This document shows, in pieces, positions 27,143 through 35,686 of a DNA stretch of 64,000 nucleotides. The translations under genes were made by a program, and so were the position numbers. Source of the DNA: Roseovarius salincola. GTDB lineage: Bacteria > Pseudomonadota > Alphaproteobacteria > Rhodobacterales > Rhodobacteraceae. The stretch is from the NCBI RefSeq assembly GCF_026891095.1, contig NZ_JAPTNL010000016.1:1-64000 (forward strand), written 5' to 3'. The notes under the pieces were generated by a model. That model was not told where the DNA came from and did no database searches. It was given only the letters and a program-made list of their open reading frames with translations. The stretch's first letter is position 1. Each line of letters opens with the position of its first letter.

Positions 27143-28050
27143 GCCTGCGCAGACATATCCTGAATCACAGCCTGCGGCTGGTGGAGAAGCCGCTTCTGGC
27201 GCGGGCCGGTGATCCGGTGGCGCTGCGCGCGATGTTCGAACGAAAGGCGCGGTTCTGGTTTCGCCCGCCGCGCGGCAGTCATTTTTCAAGCGAGGTGATC
27301 GACGGGGTGCCTGTCTGCTGGGCGCTGGGCAAGGATGTGCCTGCGCGCAAGGCCGCTGCTGTGATCCTGTATCTGCACGGGGGCGGCTACGTGTTCGGTT
27401 CGTCGCGCACCCATCGCGCGATGCTGGCGCGCCTGTCAGGGCTGAGCGGGGTTGCCGCCTGCCTGCCGGATTACCGCCTTGCCCCCGAGCATGCCTTTCC
27501 GGCAGCGCTGGAGGATGCGCTTGCAGTCTATATCGAGCTGAGTGCCGAGCGCGAGGTGATCATCGGCGGTGACAGTGCAGGGGGTGGCCTCGCGCTGGCG
27601 CTGCTGGGCGAGATTCTGCGGCACGGGCTGCGCCCCCCGCGCGGTGTGTTCTGCTTTTCGCCGCTGACCGACATGACCTTTTCGGGCGACAGCATGGCGT
27701 CGAACGCGGATGCGGACGTGCTGTTGCCGGTGGCCCGCGCGGGCGAACTGGCGGAAATGTATTTGCAGGGCAGCAGCGCGCGCGATCCGCGCGCGTCGCC
27801 GCTTCTCGCCTCGCTTCGCGGCGCGCCGCCGGTCTGGATCACCGCGGGCGATACAGAGATCCTGCTGGATGACACGCGCCGGATGGCGGCGCGGTTGCGT
27901 GCGGACAGGGTGCGGGTCACGGAGGTAATCGCGCACGACCTGCCCCATGTCTGGCCGATCTTCGGGCCGCTGCTGCCCGAGGCGTGCCGCACGCTCGAAG
28001 ATGTGGCGAAGTGGATCAGCTCTCTTTCGCGGCCGCAAGGCGATAGCTGA
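27139..28050 (+). CDS. alpha/beta hydrolase, hormone-sensitive-lipase type
   Basis: A 303-residue esterase/lipase of family IV. The oxyanion motif [11 protein letters not shown] lies near residue 75 and the nucleophile elbow GGDSAGGG near residue 148; the catalytic Asp and His follow in [13 protein letters not shown] and [11 protein letters not shown]. The GTG start overlaps the gshB stop. It probably hydrolyses short acyl esters in the cytoplasm. The last 35 bases overlap the end of comM on the other strand, so the two transcripts converge. Confidence 0.85.
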   Translation: MSLRRHILNHSLRLVEKPLLARAGDPVALRAMFERKARFWFRPPRGSHFSSEVIDGVPVCWALGKDVPARKAAAVILYLHGGGYVFGSSRTHRAMLARLSGLSGVAACLPDYRLAPEHAFPAALEDALAVYIELSAEREVIIGGDSAGGGLALALLGEILRHGLRPPRGVFCFSPLTDMTFSGDSMASNADADVLLPVARAGELAEMYLQGSSARDPRASPLLASLRGAPPVWITAGDTEILLDDTRRMAARLRADRVRVTEVIAHDLPHVWPIFGPLLPEACRTLEDVAKWISSLSRPQGDS

Positions 28051-29530
28051 CGGCTTCGGCGATATGGGGGCGGCGGACGCTGTCGGAATGGTCGAGATCG
28101 GCGATGGTGCGCGCCACGCGCAACACCCGGTGATAGCCGCGCGCCGACAGGCCGAAACGTTCCGCCACGCGGTTGATCAGGTCGCGCCCCTCGGTGTCCG
28201 GCGTGGCCACCTGTTCCAGCATCTCGCCCTCGGCATCGGCATTGAGCCATGTGCGCCCCGCATCGGCAAAGCGGCGGGCCTGAAGCGCGCGCGCCTCGGC
28301 AACGCAACCGGCAACGGTCGAGGAGCTGTCGCCCGAGGCGGGCAGATCGAGATCGGTGAAGGCCACGGGCGGGACCTCGACGCGCAGATCGAAACGGTCC
28401 ATCAGCGGCCCGGAAATGCGGCCCATGTAATCCTCGCCGCATTGAGGCGCACGGCTGCAGGCGCGCGCCGGGTCCGGCAGGTAGCCGCATTTGCAGGGAT
28501 TGGCGGCGGCGACCAGCATGAAGCGGCAGGGGTATTTCACATGCGCATTGGCGCGTGCGACCATGACCTCTCCGGTCTCGATCGGCTGGCGCAGGGTTTC
28601 CAGCACGGTGCGGGCGAATTCGGGGAACTCGTCCATGAACAGAACGCCATTATGGGCGAGGCTGATTTCCCCCGGCCCGGCACGACGCCCGCCGCCGACG
28701 ATGGCGGCCATCGAGGCGGTGTGATGCGGTTCCCGAAAAGGTCGCGTGCGATTGATCCCGCCTTCATCCAGAAGCCCCGCCAGCGAATGGATCATCGAGG
28801 TTTCCAGCGCCTCGGGTGCGGTCAGGGGCGGCAGGATGCCCGGCAGGCGGGCGGCCAACATGGATTTGCCGGACCCCGGTGTGCCCACCATCATCAGGTG
28901 ATGGCGTCCGGCGGCGGCGATTTCCAGCGCCCGCTTGGCGCGCTCCTGGCCCTTCACATCCAGAAGATCGCGCCCGCTGGCATCGGTTGTGACCTCGCCG
29001 GGTTCGGCGGGGGCAAGCGGCGACTGGCCGGTGTAGTGGCGCACCACGTCGGCAAGGCTGGCGGCGCCGATCACTTCGGCGGCGCCGACCCATGCCGCCT
29101 CGGCACCCGAGGCCCTTGGGCAAAGCAGGGTGCGTTCGTCCTCGGCGGCGGCCATCGCGGCGGGCAGGGCGCCGATCACCGGGATCAGCGTGCCATCGAG
29201 CGAGAGTTCCCCCAGCGAACAGGTGCCCTCGGCCGCGTCGGCGGGAATGATTTCAAGCGCGGACAGAAGCGCCAGCGCGATGGGCAGGTCGAAACGGCTG
29301 CCTTCCTTGGGAAGGTCGGCGGGGCTGAGATTGATGGTGATCCGTTTGGAGGGCAGGGCGATGGCCATGGAACTGAGCGCGGAGCGCACCCGGTCGCGCG
29401 CCTCGGAAACGGCCTTGTCGGGCAGGCCGACAAGCGAAAAGGCGGGCAGGCCGGGGCTGATCGCGCATTGCACTTCGACCTGCCTTGCGCGGATTCCCTC
29501 GAAGGCCACCGTGTAGGCGCGCGCGACCAT
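28016..29530 (-). CDS. comM: ComM/YifB-family Mg-chelatase-like AAA+ ATPase
   Basis: A 504-residue AAA+ helicase. An N-terminal ChlI-like domain starts VARAYTVAFEGIRARQVEVQC; Walker A is GTPGSGKSMLA near residue 220 and Walker B is LFMDEFPEF. A C-terminal domain contains a Cys set (NPCKCGYLPDPARACSRAPQC). ComM is a hexameric branch-migration motor that helps integrate incoming single-stranded DNA during natural transformation. In Rhodobacter capsulatus it is among the CtrA-dependent functions needed to receive gene-transfer-agent DNA. The start at 29530 gives the usual N-terminus with GGGAA upstream. Confidence 0.93.
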   Translation of the reverse strand: MVARAYTVAFEGIRARQVEVQCAISPGLPAFSLVGLPDKAVSEARDRVRSALSSMAIALPSKRITINLSPADLPKEGSRFDLPIALALLSALEIIPADAAEGTCSLGELSLDGTLIPVIGALPAAMAAAEDERTLLCPRASGAEAAWVGAAEVIGAASLADVVRHYTGQSPLAPAEPGEVTTDASGRDLLDVKGQERAKRALEIAAAGRHHLMMVGTPGSGKSMLAARLPGILPPLTAPEALETSMIHSLAGLLDEGGINRTRPFREPHHTASMAAIVGGGRRAGPGEISLAHNGVLFMDEFPEFARTVLETLRQPIETGEVMVARANAHVKYPCRFMLVAAANPCKCGYLPDPARACSRAPQCGEDYMGRISGPLMDRFDLRVEVPPVAFTDLDLPASGDSSSTVAGCVAEARALQARRFADAGRTWLNADAEGEMLEQVATPDTEGRDLINRVAERFGLSARGYHRVLRVARTIADLDHSDSVRRPHIAEAVSYRLAAAKES

Positions 29531-29549
29531 CGGCATGTTCCCTGTCTGG

Positions 29550-29600
29550 TTAAGGTCGGTTAACCAAGGCTTACGCGCCGGCGGTTTAAGAAGGGTTAAC
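29550..29600 (-). promoter_or_regulatory. paired TTAA boxes upstream of comM (CtrA-like)
   Basis: Within 70 bases upstream of comM there are two TTAA-N6-TTAA pairs: 29550-29553 with 29560-29563 (the latter inside GGTTAACC), and 29586-29589 with 29596-29599 (inside GGGTTAAC). The CtrA consensus in Caulobacter is TTAA-N7-TTAA, so the spacing is one base short, but TTAACC half-sites fit sites reported in Rhodobacterales. In a high-GC genome four TTAA words in 50 bases are unlikely by chance. Confidence 0.4.
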
Positions 29601-29633
29601 GCGACTGTGATTTCGTCGCCGTACCGCCCGGAC

Positions 29634-31130
29634 TCAGATCTGCTGGTCGTAATCGCCCACCGAGGGCTCGGTGCGGATCACCGCATCAAGATCGGCGAAG
29701 ATTGCACGCATCTCGGCCTCGCTCTCGCTGCTTTCGCAGACCACCACCAGGTTGGGGGTGTTCGAGCTGGCACGCACCAGCCCCCATGAGCCGTTATCGA
29801 GGATCACGCGGGCGCCGTTGACGGTGACCACCTCTTTCACCGGGCGGCCCGCGACCAATTCGCCGGCCTCGGCCTTGGCGACCAGCCGCGCGACGATGCG
29901 GTCGAGCACGTCGTATTTTTCGGTATCGGCGCACCAGGGCGACATGGTGGGGGTGGACCAGGTCTGCGGCAGGGCGCGGCGCAGGTCGGACATCGACGCA
30001 TCGGGATTGCGATCCATCAGCTTGCAGATTTCCACCGCTACGCGCATCCCGCAATCATAGCCACGGCCAACCGGTTCAGCCAGGAAGTAGTGGCCCGATT
30101 TCTCGAACCCCGCCAGCGCGCCGATTTCCTTGACCCGGCGTTTCATGTGGGAGTGGCCGGTTTTCCAGTAATCGGCAGTCACGCCGTTCTTTATCAATTC
30201 AGGGTCCGAGGCGAAAAGGCCGGTCGATTTCACATCCGCGACGAATGTGGAATTCGGGTAGATCTTGGAAAGGTCGCGGGCCATGATCACACCGACCTTG
30301 TCGGCGAAGATTTCCTCGCCCTCGTCATCGACCACCCCGCAGCGGTCGCCGTCGCCATCGAAGCCAAGTGCGAAATCCGCCCCCGTGGCGCGCACGGAAT
30401 CGGCCATGTCATGCAGCATTTCCATGGCTTCGGGGTTGGGATTGTAGTGGGGAAAGGTGTAATCGAGCTCGTTATGCGAGGGGATCACCTCGACGCCGAT
30501 ACGTTCGAACAGTTCAGGCGCGAAGGCTGCGGCGGTGCCATTGCCGGTGGCGCAGACGACGCGCAACTTGCGCGACATTTTGAAATCACCGACGAGATCG
30601 TCAAGGTAAGCCTCGCGCACGCCGGGCACGAATTCATAAGAGCCACCTGCGCGCGGCTCTCCGTCGCCGTTCAGCACGATGTCACGCAGTTCGGCCATTT
30701 CGTCGGGGCCATGAGTCAGCGGGCGTTCAAAGCCCATCTTGACCCCGGTCCAGCCATTGGGATTATGGCTGGCGGTGACCATCGCCACGGCGGGGGCATC
30801 AAGATGGAACTGGGCGAAATAGGCCATGGGCGACAGGGCCGGGCCGATATCGCGCACCCGGATGCCAGCCTGCATCAACCCGATGATGAGCGCGTGTTTG
30901 ATCGCCAGCGAATAGTCGCGGTAATCGTTGCCGACGGCGATCTCGGGGCGGATGCCACGGCGCTGCATCTGCGTGCCGAGGCCAAGGCCAAGGGCGGTCA
31001 TGCCGGGCAGGTTGATCTCGTCAGGGTATTTCCAGCGCGCGTCATATTCGCGAAAGCCCGTGGACGCGATCATCGCATCGCGCAGGAATTCCCAGGTATT
31101 GGGCGTGCAGGTGGGCAGGGGTTTGGTCAT
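29634..31130 (-). CDS. phosphomannomutase/phosphoglucomutase
   Basis: A 498-residue alpha-D-phosphohexomutase. The phosphoserine loop MVTASHNPNGW lies near residue 120, the magnesium loop FDGDGDRCG near residue 250, and the sugar-binding loop FEKSGHYF near residue 335; the C-terminal phosphate-binding domain is present. It interconverts hexose 1- and 6-phosphates and feeds nucleotide sugars for surface polysaccharide. It follows kdsA by 32 bases in the same direction as the capsule-export genes, which supports that role. The substrate (mannose or glucose) cannot be fixed from sequence. Confidence 0.9.
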   Translation of the reverse strand: MTKPLPTCTPNTWEFLRDAMIASTGFREYDARWKYPDEINLPGMTALGLGLGTQMQRRGIRPEIAVGNDYRDYSLAIKHALIIGLMQAGIRVRDIGPALSPMAYFAQFHLDAPAVAMVTASHNPNGWTGVKMGFERPLTHGPDEMAELRDIVLNGDGEPRAGGSYEFVPGVREAYLDDLVGDFKMSRKLRVVCATGNGTAAAFAPELFERIGVEVIPSHNELDYTFPHYNPNPEAMEMLHDMADSVRATGADFALGFDGDGDRCGVVDDEGEEIFADKVGVIMARDLSKIYPNSTFVADVKSTGLFASDPELIKNGVTADYWKTGHSHMKRRVKEIGALAGFEKSGHYFLAEPVGRGYDCGMRVAVEICKLMDRNPDASMSDLRRALPQTWSTPTMSPWCADTEKYDVLDRIVARLVAKAEAGELVAGRPVKEVVTVNGARVILDNGSWGLVRASSNTPNLVVVCESSESEAEMRAIFADLDAVIRTEPSVGDYDQQI

Positions 31131-31162
31131 AATGAAGGCTCGTTATCGGGAATGGGGAAGGG

Positions 31163-31996
31163 TCAGAGGGCGACCGGATGGGCCTTGGCGACATCGTCAA
31201 GCGCCTTGAGCACACCGAGCAGCGCGCGCATCTCATTGAGCGGGATCATGTTGGGCCCGTCAGAGGGCGCAGTGTCGGGGGTTTCGTGGGTTTCGATGAA
31301 CACGGCCGCCACGCCGAGCGCCACGGCGGCACGGGCCATGACCGGGGCGAATTCACGCTGGCCGCCGGTGCTGCCGCCCTGGCCGCCCGGTTGTTGCACG
31401 CTGTGGGTGGCATCCATCACCACGGGATAGCCGGTGGCGGCCATCTGCGGCAGGGCGCGCATGTCGGCGACAAGGGTGTTGTAGCCGAAGGATGTGCCGC
31501 GTTCGGTCAGAAGCACGCGGCGATTGCCGGTGCTTTCGATCTTGGAGATCACGTTGGGCATGTCCCAAGGCGCCAGGAACTGCCCTTTCTTGACGTTGAT
31601 CGCCGCGCCGGTTTCACCGGCGGCGATCAGCAGATCGGTCTGACGGCAAAGAAACGCCGGTATTTGCAGCACGTCGGCCACTTCGGCCACGGGGGCGCAT
31701 TGATCGGGCAGGTGGATGTCGGTCAGCACCGGCAGCCCGAGGCTGTCCTTGACCGATTGCAGCACCTTGAGCCCCTCATCCATGCCCAGCCCGCGCTTGC
31801 CGGAAAGCGAAGTGCGGTTGGCCTTGTCGAAGCTGCCCTTGAAGATCAGCCCGATCCCAAGTGCCGCGCAGCTTTCCTTGAGGCTGCCCGCGATCATCTG
31901 CGCGTGATCCGCCGATTCAAGCTGGCAGGGACCGGCGATAAGGGTCAGGGGCTGGTCGTTGCCGACGCTGAGCCCCGAAAGATCGACATGGGTCAT
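31163..31996 (-). CDS. kdsA: 3-deoxy-8-phosphooctulonate synthase
   Basis: A 277-residue aldolase that condenses phosphoenolpyruvate and arabinose 5-phosphate to KDO 8-phosphate. Characteristic stretches are [26 protein letters not shown], the [12 protein letters not shown] block, DIHLPDQC and [13 protein letters not shown]. The ATG at 31996 is preferred over a TTG two codons earlier. It lies two bases after the kpsE-like gene. Linkage with kpsT/kpsE suggests KDO for capsule linkage as well as lipopolysaccharide. Confidence 0.95.
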   Translation of the reverse strand: MTHVDLSGLSVGNDQPLTLIAGPCQLESADHAQMIAGSLKESCAALGIGLIFKGSFDKANRTSLSGKRGLGMDEGLKVLQSVKDSLGLPVLTDIHLPDQCAPVAEVADVLQIPAFLCRQTDLLIAAGETGAAINVKKGQFLAPWDMPNVISKIESTGNRRVLLTERGTSFGYNTLVADMRALPQMAATGYPVVMDATHSVQQPGGQGGSTGGQREFAPVMARAAVALGVAAVFIETHETPDTAPSDGPNMIPLNEMRALLGVLKALDDVAKAHPVAL

Positions 31997-31998
31997 GG

Positions 31999-33642
31999 TC
32001 AAGACGAGACCTGTTCACGAAGGATGGACGCGGTAAGCGATATCATCATGTAGATACCGGCGAAGATCAGGAACGCAAGCACAGTGTTTTCAAAGGACCG
32101 CGGATAGGAGGCATCCTGCGAAGGTACCGGTTTCACGCTGACGGTCAGGTATCGGACCTGCTTGTTGGCTTCGATTTCGGATTGCCGTTTGGCCTCCAGC
32201 GCGGATTGCAGCACCATGTCGGCAGTCGCCAGGTCGGCCTGTGCGATCTGGATCGCCGCGGCCTGAGCGGCCAGCGAGGAGGTTCCCTCGCTCGCCTCGG
32301 TCAGGCGCGCATTCTGCTTGCGCAGTTCGGCCTCGAGCCCCGCGACCTCGCCGCGCAGGGCTTCCACCCGCGCCTGGTTGGGGCGCGAATTGCTGAGCTG
32401 CGTGTTCAGGGCCAATTGCTTTTCCTGAAGCTGAAGTTCGGCCGAGCCGATCAGCGAGCGGATATTGGCGACCTCGCCTTCGGGATCGAGAATCGATCCT
32501 TCCTGCAGTTCGACAAGCTGGCGCTGGGCGTCACTGCGTTCGGCCTTGGCCTGTTCAAGGCTTTGCGCCGCTGTGCGGACTGCATCGCTGCGCTTTTCGG
32601 AGCTGAGTTCATCGACGCGTTCTTCGGCATAGTCGATAAGCTTTTCCGAGAATTGCGCCGCGACCGCCGGATCGGCGGTGGAGAGTTCCATCCTGATGAC
32701 GCCCTCGGTGGGATCATAGCCCAGCTTCACGTATTTCTTGTAGAGCTTGTAGGCATCCTCGTTCGAGGCATCGGGCGAGAGCCGCTGGATCGGATCGATC
32801 CAGTCCTGACTGAAATGTTCACGAAATCCGACGTCTTGATCAAGGCGCAGCATCGCGTCCTTGGATTGCAGGTAGGATTGCGTCGCGATGGAATCCTGCC
32901 CGGTGGCGAACTGGCTGGGAAGCAGCCCGCCAAGCCCGCCCGCCGAGCCGCCTGAGCCATCGGCGGTCAGGATCAGGAATTCGGACTTGGTGGAATACAT
33001 CGGCGTCGCGATGGCGTAATAATAGTAACCCGCGATCAGCGTCGGCAGGAACACGAAAGCCGTCAGGCGCGAGAACAGCAGGATCAGCTTGCGCCGCCGC
33101 CGCTTGGCGATGTCGCGCTGGATGCGGGTGATTTCATCGGCGCGCCGGTCGGCCGGGCTGAGGTCGGTCGATGGCAGGGTCTGCTGGCCGGTCGGCACGG
33201 TCTGGGGAAGTTGCACGCGTTTCGGCTCGTCGGGCTGGGACGTCGTCGTCAGGGCGTTGTCGCCCGATCCGCCCGACCCGCCCCGACCGCCTTCGCCCGC
33301 TACAAGCTCCAGCATGCTGCCACGCTGGAACGGATCAATACCCTTGGCGCGCAAAAGGCGGACCGCGTCGAAATCCGAGGTCGGCGCCAGCCCGTGCTTT
33401 TGCGCCATGCGCCGCGCCATGCGCAGCTCGCGCCCGGTCAGACCTTCCTTGCGGATGTCCTCGATACTCTGCGATGCGGCGGTTTCGCGCGCCGAACTGA
33501 CCTGGCCTTCGCGCAAGGGTTCTGGCGTGGCAACGGTTTCGGGCGCGGCAACGGTATTGCCGGCCTGGGTGGGTGCGGGATCCTGCGGCGCATTCGGGTT
33601 GCGGCGGATACGGAACTTCCTAGCCTTGGGTTTCGTAGTCAT
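31999..33642 (-). CDS. capsule polysaccharide export inner-membrane protein, KpsE-like
   Basis: A 547-residue polysaccharide co-polymerase type protein. A long Pro/Gln-rich cytoplasmic N-terminus (about 190 residues, with a repeated [12 protein letters not shown] stretch) precedes a basic segment [13 protein letters not shown] and a first membrane helix near residue 200. A periplasmic coiled-coil region (residues 330-490, Glu/Gln/Ala-rich) follows, and a C-terminal helix ([21 protein letters not shown]). KpsE homologues bridge the ABC transporter and outer-membrane channel. The extra cytoplasmic domain is longer than in enterobacterial KpsE. Its start overlaps the 3' end of kpsT by 23 bases. 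Confidence 0.82.
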   Translation of the reverse strand: MTTKPKARKFRIRRNPNAPQDPAPTQAGNTVAAPETVATPEPLREGQVSSARETAASQSIEDIRKEGLTGRELRMARRMAQKHGLAPTSDFDAVRLLRAKGIDPFQRGSMLELVAGEGGRGGSGGSGDNALTTTSQPDEPKRVQLPQTVPTGQQTLPSTDLSPADRRADEITRIQRDIAKRRRRKLILLFSRLTAFVFLPTLIAGYYYYAIATPMYSTKSEFLILTADGSGGSAGGLGGLLPSQFATGQDSIATQSYLQSKDAMLRLDQDVGFREHFSQDWIDPIQRLSPDASNEDAYKLYKKYVKLGYDPTEGVIRMELSTADPAVAAQFSEKLIDYAEERVDELSSEKRSDAVRTAAQSLEQAKAERSDAQRQLVELQEGSILDPEGEVANIRSLIGSAELQLQEKQLALNTQLSNSRPNQARVEALRGEVAGLEAELRKQNARLTEASEGTSSLAAQAAAIQIAQADLATADMVLQSALEAKRQSEIEANKQVRYLTVSVKPVPSQDASYPRSFENTVLAFLIFAGIYMMISLTASILREQVSS

Positions 33643-34279
33643 AGAGTTGCTTTGCCTCTTCCAAGGTATCAAACATATACAGCTTTCCGCCCATCAGGAC
33701 AGCCGCGGATTGCGCGAACTTCTCAAGTACTTCGGGTTTGTGCGAAACGATCACGACGGTGGTAGTGCGCAGCCTTTCGCGCAGGATTTCGCCGGCCTTG
33801 CGGTTGAACTCGACATCGGTCGAACTGGGCATGCCCTCGTCGATCAGGTAGATGTCGAAATCGAGCGCCAGCATGAGCGCGAATGTGAAGCGCGCGCGCA
33901 TCCCGGATGAATAGGTGCCAAGCGGCTGGTCGAAATATTCGCCCAGGTTGCACATCCAGCGGCAATAGGCCTCGATATAGTCGGGGTCGAGACCGTAGAG
34001 CCGCGCGATGTAGCGGGCGTTTTCCATCGCCGATATCTTCGAGATGACGCCGCCCATGAAACCCAGCGGAAAGCTGATGCGGCAATGGCGGCGGATTTCA
34101 CCCTCGTCGGGTTTCTCGAGCCCCGCCATCATGTTGACCAGGGTCGTCTTGCCGGTGCCGTTGGGGGCGAGGATGCCAAGCGACTTGCCCAGTTCGACAC
34201 GAAACGACACGCGGTCAAGGATCACCTTCCGCTGCGTGCCCGTCCAGAAGGACTTGCTCACATTGTCGAATTCGAGCAT
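33620..34279 (-). CDS. kpsT: polysaccharide ABC transporter ATP-binding protein, KpsT type
   Basis: A 219-residue ABC ATPase. Walker A is LAPNGTGKTTLV (Pro-Asn where many have GxNG), the signature-like region is YSSGMRARFTFALMLALDFD, and Walker B is IYLIDEGMPS. The short form with YSSGMRARF is typical of KpsT/BexA capsule exporters. It should energise export of a capsular polysaccharide with a KpsM permease, which is not in this window. First gene of the kpsT-kpsE-kdsA-mutase run, 257 bases downstream of the GntR gene. Confidence 0.9.
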   Translation of the reverse strand: MLEFDNVSKSFWTGTQRKVILDRVSFRVELGKSLGILAPNGTGKTTLVNMMAGLEKPDEGEIRRHCRISFPLGFMGGVISKISAMENARYIARLYGLDPDYIEAYCRWMCNLGEYFDQPLGTYSSGMRARFTFALMLALDFDIYLIDEGMPSSTDVEFNRKAGEILRERLRTTTVVIVSHKPEVLEKFAQSAAVLMGGKLYMFDTLEEAKQLYDYETQG

Positions 34280-34397
34280 CCAGGTCGCTCCGATGCTGCT
34301 CTGGCCTCATCCTCTTATATGGGGACCTTTGCGAGGCGTCACTCAATACGTTCATGGCATTATGCCGGATCGTGCTGTCTTGTTACAGCGAAACAGG

Positions 34398-34420
34398 GCT
34401 TTTTTAAGCCGGATCCGGAA
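34398..34420. promoter_or_regulatory. adjacent palindromes in the gntR-kpsT gap
   Basis: In the 257 bases between gntR and kpsT, GGCTT-TTTT-AAGCC (34398-34411) is immediately followed by CCGGATCCGG (34411-34420). The first can fold as a short hairpin and may end the gntR transcript; the second is a perfect 10-base palindrome. No gene is visible in the rest of the gap, which must hold the kpsT promoter. Confidence 0.3.
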
Positions 34421-34536
34421 TATTTTCGAGCCAAATCGTGCGGGTCATGAGGCAGTTCAGGCGACCACCTGCCGAAGGCACCTGCAAGAGGCGCGCCACT
34501 CATCGTGAGCTCCGTGCAGGCAGGGACTGCGCGGGA

Positions 34537-35229
34537 TCACGTATCCGAGGCGCGGGTCAGCGACAGGCGTGCGGTTTCCAGATGTTCCTTCATGATATTG
34601 GCGGCGCGTTCGGGTTCGCGGGTGCGGATCGCGTTGAGGATCTGGCGGTGCTGGGTGTTGTAGGTGGCGATGGTGCGCCGATCCAGCGTCAGGTGGCGCA
34701 TCCGCGTCCAGTCGTCTTCGCTGCGCACCGTGGCGATCTGGTCGATGATCCAGATCAGCAGCCCGTTGCGCGTGCATTCCACCAGCGCGCGGTGGAAATC
34801 GGTATCGGCATCGGAAAAGGCGACCGGATCGTCTGTGCACTCTTCCATACGGTTGCAGAGTTCCTCCATCCGGTCGAAATCGGCCTGGCGGCCATGCAGT
34901 ACCGCAAGCCGGCAGATATGGGGCTCGAGCGCGAATCGCGCATCCATCAGCTCCAGCGGGGTGGCGTGTTCGATGGCGCTGGCCGAATTGTCGTCAGGTT
35001 GGTGAACCACATATGTGCCACTGCCGGGCCGGGTTTCTACAAACCCCTCTTTTTCAAGGCGCATCAGGGCCTTGCGCACGGTTCCGCGGGCCGCACCGTA
35101 ACTGTCGGACAACACCCGTTCCGGCGGGAGGCGATCATGCAATTGCAGACCTCCCTTGGAAATCTCGCGCCGGATCAACGCTGCGATGTCAGCCGCACCG
35201 AGCTTCTGGTCTGCGGAAACGTTCATCAT
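34537..35229 (-). CDS. GntR-family (FadR subgroup) regulator
   Basis: A 230-residue regulator. The winged helix-turn-helix is at residues 10-75 (LQLHDRLPPERVLSDSYGAARGTVRKALMRLEKEGFVETRPGSGTYV). An all-helical FCD effector domain follows, with the metal-binding pattern D-x3-H (DTDFHRALV) and later H residues (HRQIL, KEHLETARL). FCD regulators usually sense small carboxylates or amino acids. It diverges from the glutamine-synthetase-like operon across 457 bases and is its probable regulator. The nearby TGGACCA/ACCAT words at 35242-35260 could form part of its operator. Confidence 0.9.
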   Translation of the reverse strand: MMNVSADQKLGAADIAALIRREISKGGLQLHDRLPPERVLSDSYGAARGTVRKALMRLEKEGFVETRPGSGTYVVHQPDDNSASAIEHATPLELMDARFALEPHICRLAVLHGRQADFDRMEELCNRMEECTDDPVAFSDADTDFHRALVECTRNGLLIWIIDQIATVRSEDDWTRMRHLTLDRRTIATYNTQHRQILNAIRTREPERAANIMKEHLETARLSLTRASDT

Positions 35230-35527
35230 TCACCTCTTTTATGGACCAATTATATACCATTTGATGCCTTAATCCACCAAATTACGCAGCATTGGATCAA
35301 AAGTGGTTGACTTTTGGGCCGATCATCGGAAACTCGGGTCAACAGCGCTCCACCAACCGGCGTGACACATAGTGTGTTCCCGGCGGCAGGCAAAGACTGG
35401 GACAGATGCGACATGACGTTTCATGATGCAGGAAAACAACAGTTCACGGCCCTGACGGCCCGGATTGGCGGGCGCTGCCCGGCGCGCGCGTCCCAAGAGC
35501 GTGAAAGACCCAAATTTGCACCGGGTG

Positions 35528-35657
35528 AAAACACCGCCCCGCCGTGGCCGGCGTGTTTTGACGGGATCGGAACGGGGGCGCTCCACCCCGCGCCGGACTG
35601 CCCGACTGTGTGGAGCTGAACGCCATTCAGCCGCAAAGACGGGCACAAGACCCGGCG
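35528..35657 (+). promoter_or_regulatory. structured 5' leader of the glutamine-synthetase-like operon
   Basis: The gene-free stretch 35230-35686 holds the gntR and operon promoters. Its last 160 bases can fold strongly. Hairpin 1: AAAACAC (35528-35534) with GTGTTTT (35553-35559), extended by GCC/GGC. Hairpin 2 is three nested stems: CGCCGG (35591-35596) with CCGGCG (35652-35657), TGCCCG (35599-35604) with CGGGCA (35640-35645), and GCTGAA (35615-35620) with TTCAGC (35626-35631), closing a CGCCA loop. The internal loops are purine-rich. Structure 2 ends 29 bases before the GTG start, where a riboswitch or attenuator would sit. It matches no riboswitch consensus I know. Confidence 0.4.
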
Positions 35658-35686
35658 GGCGGCACAATCATCAGGGAGAGTTAAAA

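Noticed and set aside
35591..35657. Assigning the leader structure to a known riboswitch class
   Set aside because: None of the conserved cores I know (TPP, cobalamin, SAM, glycine, glutamine, guanidine) could be matched to its loops.
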